From Microbacterium sp. ABRD28 (lineage in GTDB: Bacteria; Actinomycetota; Actinomycetes; Actinomycetales; Microbacteriaceae), in contig NZ_CP031015.1 in NCBI RefSeq assembly GCF_003850245.1, positions 2,046,001 through 2,110,000 on the forward strand: a stretch of DNA of 64,000 nt, in the 5' to 3' direction. The notes under the pieces are model-generated. The model searched no databases, was not told the DNA's origin, and was given only the letters and a program-made list of their open reading frames with translations. Shown one piece after another: positions 60,826 through 64,000 of this stretch. A program made the position numbers and the translations under genes. Numbering within the stretch: position 1 is the stretch's first letter; each line of letters starts with the position of its first letter.

Positions 60826-60865
60826 GGGGGCCGGGCCTGCGGAACCGACCGCGGCCGGGCCCCCG
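60826..60865 (+). terminator. Imperfect GC-rich hairpin after the small Cys protein
   Basis: GGGGGCC (60826-60832) faces GGCCCCC-containing sequence at about 60858-60864 across an interrupted stem; 13 bases after the stop. No T-run. Confidence 0.4.
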
Positions 60866-60874
60866 CCGTCGCTG

Positions 60875-61123
60875 TCATGCGAACATCTGGCGAAGGACGT
60901 CCAGGTCTCCGGTGTCGACCTGGCCGGCCATCTCCTCGCCCGTCGTATCGACCTGGTTCGATGCCGGTCCGGCGCGATAGGATGTCGGCTCCTCCGCGCC
61001 CGCGACGATCGCCCACGACGACATCTCGGCATGGACCGCGGTGACGGCGGGGGCCGCAAGGGCCACGAGACCGCCGACGACGAGCACGGCGACGCCGGTC
61101 GTGATCTTCGCACCGAGGTTCAT
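60875..61123 (-). CDS. Small exported or membrane-anchored hypothetical protein
   Basis: An 82-residue protein: MNLGAKITTGVAVLVVGGLVALAAPAV is a signal or anchor, then a short polar outer tail (SYRAGPASNQVDTTGEEM). AGGG just before the ATG at 61123 may be the ribosome site. Lies between the small Cys gene and rnpB. Not recognised, and expression is uncertain. Confidence 0.5.
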   Translation of the reverse strand: MNLGAKITTGVAVLVVGGLVALAAPAVTAVHAEMSSWAIVAGAEEPTSYRAGPASNQVDTTGEEMAGQVDTGDLDVLRQMFA

Positions 61124-61185
61124 GGCCCTGAAGATGGCGGGAAAGGGGGTTCCGAACCACGGTGGCTGCGGGGATCCGGCGGAGG

Positions 61186-61550
61186 CGAATGGGCCGGCCT
61201 GTACGCCGGGTTCTGTCCGGGGGCGTGAGCCCCGTGGACGGTCATCTCTCTCGGCGACACGTTGCCGTGCCGCTCCAGCGGCCTACCCGAGGACTCGGCG
61301 AGCCGCGTCAGCATCCTCTGTCTGGCCTTGCTCCGGGCGAGGTTTACCGTGCGGGTCGTGTCACCACGACCCCGGTGGTCTCTTACACCGCCGTTTCACC
61401 CTTACCGGGGTCTCCCCCGGCGGTCTGTTCTCTGTGGCACTGTCTCGCGGATCACTCCGGGTGGGTGTTACCCACCGCCCTGCCCTGTGGAGCCCGGACG
61501 TTCCTCGGCGCGGGCGAGCCCGCGACGCGACCGTCCAGCCGACCCATTCG
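61186..61550 (-). ncRNA. rnpB: RNase P RNA (class A)
   Basis: About 365 bases on the minus strand. Helix P1 pairs GAATGGG (61549-61543) with CCCATTC (61193-61187). Conserved parts include the 5' GAGGAACGTCCGGGCTCC and 3' ACAGAACCCGGCGTACA, plus the internal GTAAGGGTGAAA and GGTAAACC. TACACT at 61558-61563 fits a -10 with start at 61550. It cleaves tRNA 5' leaders as the ribozyme of RNase P. Confidence 0.95.
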
Positions 61551-61557
61551 CTTTTCG

Positions 61558-61563
61558 AGTGTA
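61558..61563 (-). promoter_or_regulatory. -10 (TACACT) of rnpB
   Basis: On the minus strand TACACT, seven bases, then the first base of the RNA (about 61550). Confidence 0.6.
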
Positions 61564-61589
61564 GCGCGGGGCCGGCGGCCGCCCGGGGT

Positions 61590-63323
61590 TCACGTCTTCG
61601 CCGCAGACTGGGTGATCCGCAGATCGAGGGGGAAATCGAGAGGGAAGTCCCCGAAGAGCAGACGGGTGGCCGAGACGGATGCTGCGCGCACGGCGTCGGC
61701 CACCTCCTCGGCCTGTGAGAGCGGGGCGTGGACGATGATCTCGTCGTGTAGGAAGAACGCAAGGTGCGGATGTCGGTCGAACACCGGACCCGACGCGACC
61801 GCCGGCGGGTCGATGATGTCGCCGCCGAGGGTGTGGAGCCGCCCCCGCAGGTCGGCGATCCAGGCCAGGGCCCACTCGGCGGCAGTCCCCTGCACGACGA
61901 AGTTGCGGGTGAACCGTCCGCGGTCGCGGGCGCTGCGTCTGGCCCGTTCCTGCTCGGCGATCGTCGCGTCGGATTCACTGGCGCGATCCTGCGCCGTGCG
62001 CCATCCCGGGCTCGGTGGCGGGGAGGTTCTTCCCCACCACGTCCGGACGACCCCGCCGTCCTCCCCCAGCCGGGCCGCTTCGTCAACCAGGGCCATCGCA
62101 CGGGGGAACGACCGCCGAAGTCTCGGCACGAGGCGCCCGCTCTCCCCCGTCGTCGCGCCGTACATCGCGCCGAGCAGCGCCATCTTGGCGTCCGACCTCG
62201 TCGCCACGGCGCCCGTCGCCACCACACCCTCGTAGAGGTCTCGTCCCCGGGCCGCGACCGCCAGGGAGAGGTCACCGGCCATGGCAGCGAGCACCCGCGG
62301 CTCGAGCTGGGCGACATCGGCGACGACGAGGCACCAGCCGGGGTCTGCGCGCACGGCATCGCGCAGCACCCGGGGGATCTGCAGGGCACCGCCTCCCGAG
62401 GACGCCCACCTGCCCGTGACGACGCCACCGGGAACGTACATCGGCCGGAATCGCCCGTCGTGCACCCATTCGTCCAGCCAGGACCAGCCATTCGCGGTGA
62501 GCAGTCGCGACATCCGCTTGTAGTGCACCAGCGGGCCGATCGCGGGGTGAGTGTGACGCTCGAGCTCCCAGCGGCTCGTCGTTTCGACGTGTATTCCCAC
62601 CCGATGCAGCGCGCGGAGGAGCTTGGGCGGCGAGTCGAGCGATACGGCGGGGTCGCCCAGAGCCGCGCGGACCTCCTCAGCGAGCAGGCGCATCCGCTCC
62701 GGCAGCTCATCGCCGCGGGGGCGCGGACCGAGAATGTCCGAGAGGACGCGATCGTGCGTCGCGGTGTCCCAGGGAAGACCTGCCGCTGTCATCTCCGCGG
62801 CAGCGAGGGCCCCGGCCGATTCGGCGGCGAGCAGAAGCCGGAGGGAGGCCGGCGACGCGCTCGCGGCGATCGACTCCCGCTGCCGCATGAACTCGCGCAG
62901 GACGGCATCGATCGCCTGCGGCAGCCGCGTCGCACCGGCGCCGGGCTCCAGGGAGAAGAGCGTGTCGCCGTCTTCGCTCTCGGCTGCCGTCCGCGGGGCG
63001 TCCCATCCCGGATCGGCGCGGGCGGCGAGCTCGGGGGGCGCGTCGGAGGGCGATCGGAGGATCGCGTGGGCGAGGCGCAGATCATGACAGCGAGCCACGC
63101 GGACGCCGGCGGCGAGCAGGCGTCGATAGATGCCGTCGGTGTCCGACCAGATCCACCGTGGTGCGTGGGAGGCCTCCACCCGTCGCACCCACGTCGCCAC
63201 GTCGCCCGTCGCAAGCACGCGACGCTCACCCTCGGAGCCGGCCGCAGTCAGGATGACCGCCTCCCACCCGTCGGCGCTCGTGCCCAGGGCGACCCACGCG
63301 ACGTCGGCCGATGGCGCGCTCAT
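61590..63323 (-). CDS. DNA polymerase family A-like protein (actinobacterial second PolA)
   Basis: A 577-residue protein resembling the bifunctional 3'-5' exonuclease/DNA polymerase paralogue of actinobacteria. There is no 5' nuclease. The first ~200 residues form a degenerate exonuclease-like domain (WIWSDTDGIYRRL). The polymerase part has motif A VVADVAQLEPRVLAAM, an O-helix equivalent KMALLGAMYGATTGE and motif C FFLHDEIIVHAPL; the motif A and C aspartates are kept. A shorter thumb and inserted segments set it apart from polA at 9747. The ATG at 63323 is preferred because the open frame upstream overlaps the zinc-ribbon gene. Confidence 0.82.
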   Translation of the reverse strand: MSAPSADVAWVALGTSADGWEAVILTAAGSEGERRVLATGDVATWVRRVEASHAPRWIWSDTDGIYRRLLAAGVRVARCHDLRLAHAILRSPSDAPPELAARADPGWDAPRTAAESEDGDTLFSLEPGAGATRLPQAIDAVLREFMRQRESIAASASPASLRLLLAAESAGALAAAEMTAAGLPWDTATHDRVLSDILGPRPRGDELPERMRLLAEEVRAALGDPAVSLDSPPKLLRALHRVGIHVETTSRWELERHTHPAIGPLVHYKRMSRLLTANGWSWLDEWVHDGRFRPMYVPGGVVTGRWASSGGGALQIPRVLRDAVRADPGWCLVVADVAQLEPRVLAAMAGDLSLAVAARGRDLYEGVVATGAVATRSDAKMALLGAMYGATTGESGRLVPRLRRSFPRAMALVDEAARLGEDGGVVRTWWGRTSPPPSPGWRTAQDRASESDATIAEQERARRSARDRGRFTRNFVVQGTAAEWALAWIADLRGRLHTLGGDIIDPPAVASGPVFDRHPHLAFFLHDEIIVHAPLSQAEEVADAVRAASVSATRLLFGDFPLDFPLDLRITQSAAKT

Positions 63324-63357
63324 CCGTGGGGCTCCACCCGTCGGGTGGCTCCGGGTC

Positions 63358-64000
63358 TCAGACGCCCGACTCTTCGGTGCGGACGAGGATGCCACCGCAT
63401 TCCGGACAGGTCACCACCGCGTCATCCGGGGTCTGTCTGATCCGCTGCACGTCCGTACCCGACAGCACCATGTGGCAGCCCTCGCAGGTCTGCCGGCGCA
63501 GCAGACCGGCACCGACGCCGCGGGCGGCGAGGCGTTCGTAGAGCGCCAGCAGGTCGGCGGCGATCGATCCTGCGACGGCCTCACGGTCGCGCCGGGCGGC
63601 GGTCAGGGAGGCTTCGGCCTCGGCAACCGCGCGCTTGGCCTCGGCGCTCAGCTGCGCCCCTTCCTCGTTCGTCGCGCGGATGAGCTCCTCCTGCTCGACG
63701 ACGGCGGCCTCTGCGGCGTCGAGCTTCTCCATCACCTCGAGCTCGGCGTCCTCCAGGTCGCGCTTGCGGCGGGCGAGGGAGGCGAGTTCGCTTTCGAACC
63801 CCTGTGCCTCGCGGGAGTTCGAACTCGCCGCCAGGCGCTCTTCGTCGCGTGCGCGGCGTGCATCCACGACGGCGACGTCGGACTCGATCCGTGCCAGCTC
63901 CGCGCGCAGATCGTCGCGCGCACCGGCGCGGCGGGTGAGCTCCTGCGTCAGTTCGGTGCGGCGGGCGAGCAGCTCCTTGACCCGCGAGGCCTGCGGCGGG
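63358..64000 (-). CDS. C4-type zinc ribbon protein with coiled coil (5' end outside window)
   Basis: The last 213 residues of a protein running off the window. A long coiled coil (RTELTQELTRRAGARDDLRA onward, to about residue 165) ends in a zinc ribbon, QTCEGCHMVL...VVTCPECGGIL. This is the DUF164/CT398-like nucleic-acid- or flagellar-chaperone-related family found widely in bacteria; in actinobacteria it often lies next to a Nif3-like gene and RNase H-like genes. It precedes the second PolA by 34 bases on the same strand. Exact function is unknown. Confidence 0.85.
   Translation of the reverse strand, partial: PPQASRVKELLARRTELTQELTRRAGARDDLRAELARIESDVAVVDARRARDEERLAASSNSREAQGFESELASLARRKRDLEDAELEVMEKLDAAEAAVVEQEELIRATNEEGAQLSAEAKRAVAEAEASLTAARRDREAVAGSIAADLLALYERLAARGVGAGLLRRQTCEGCHMVLSGTDVQRIRQTPDDAVVTCPECGGILVRTEESGV

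Overview
The window is 64 kb of chromosome from a high-GC actinobacterium, most likely Microbacterium or another member of the Microbacteriaceae. This is inferred from gene content and order (gltBD-pyk, a pdtaR-like ANTAR regulator near polA, sucB-DUF4191-RDD-glnA, glnE-glnA2), DUF6458 and CHRD proteins, polyphosphate glucokinase, an actinobacterial SigA with a Lys/Ala-rich acidic N-terminus, and very many leaderless-type promoters. No mobile element, integrase, CRISPR array or rRNA was found. RNA genes are one tRNA-Leu(CAA) and RNase P RNA.

Layout. 1-5.4 kb: end of gltB, gltD, pyk. 5.4-9.7 kb: recQ-type helicase, small SHOCT protein, tRNA-Leu, pdtaR-like regulator, methyltransferase, thioesterase. 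9.7-19.9 kb: polA, DUF885 protein, luciferase-like oxidoreductase, MFS transporter, SGNH hydrolase, RibD-like reductase, DUF6458, SDR, HAD hydrolase. 20-27.3 kb: psuG-psuK pseudouridine catabolism, secreted beta-propeller, CHRD protein, Nei/Fpg glycosylase, amylosucrase-like GH13, AEC transporter. 27.3-38 kb: CofE-like protein, sigA, PAC2 protein, pepA-lpdA, sucB, a membrane protein with a pseudokinase-like N-terminus, DUF4191, RDD. 38-49 kb: an accessory catabolic island, consisting of a ROK repressor divergent from a nine-gene-region operon (substrate-binding lipoprotein, two permeases, SDR-like protein, DHDPS-family aldolase, 2-hydroxyacid dehydrogenase, Gfo/Idh/MocA-like protein, Tat-exported CBM plus propeller protein). 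49-60.5 kb: glnA with a GlnR-type box, small hypothetical genes, membrane proteins, glnE, glnA2, SPOR-like small protein, ppgK. 60.5-64 kb: two small ORFs, rnpB, a second family-A polymerase and the start of a zinc-ribbon protein.

The nitrogen genes form one logical set. GltBD and GlnA make up the GS/GOGAT cycle; GlnE modifies GlnA, which keeps the target tyrosine, whereas GlnA2 has tryptophan there. The island at 38.0-49.0 kb sits between RDD and glnA, which are close neighbours in many actinobacteria. It uses leadered, Shine-Dalgarno starts, while the surrounding housekeeping genes mostly use TANNNT-N6-RTG leaderless starts. It is the best candidate for an undescribed system: uptake and oxidative/aldol breakdown of an unidentified, probably acidic, sugar. 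All calls come from reading sequence and recalled family motifs; no database search was possible.
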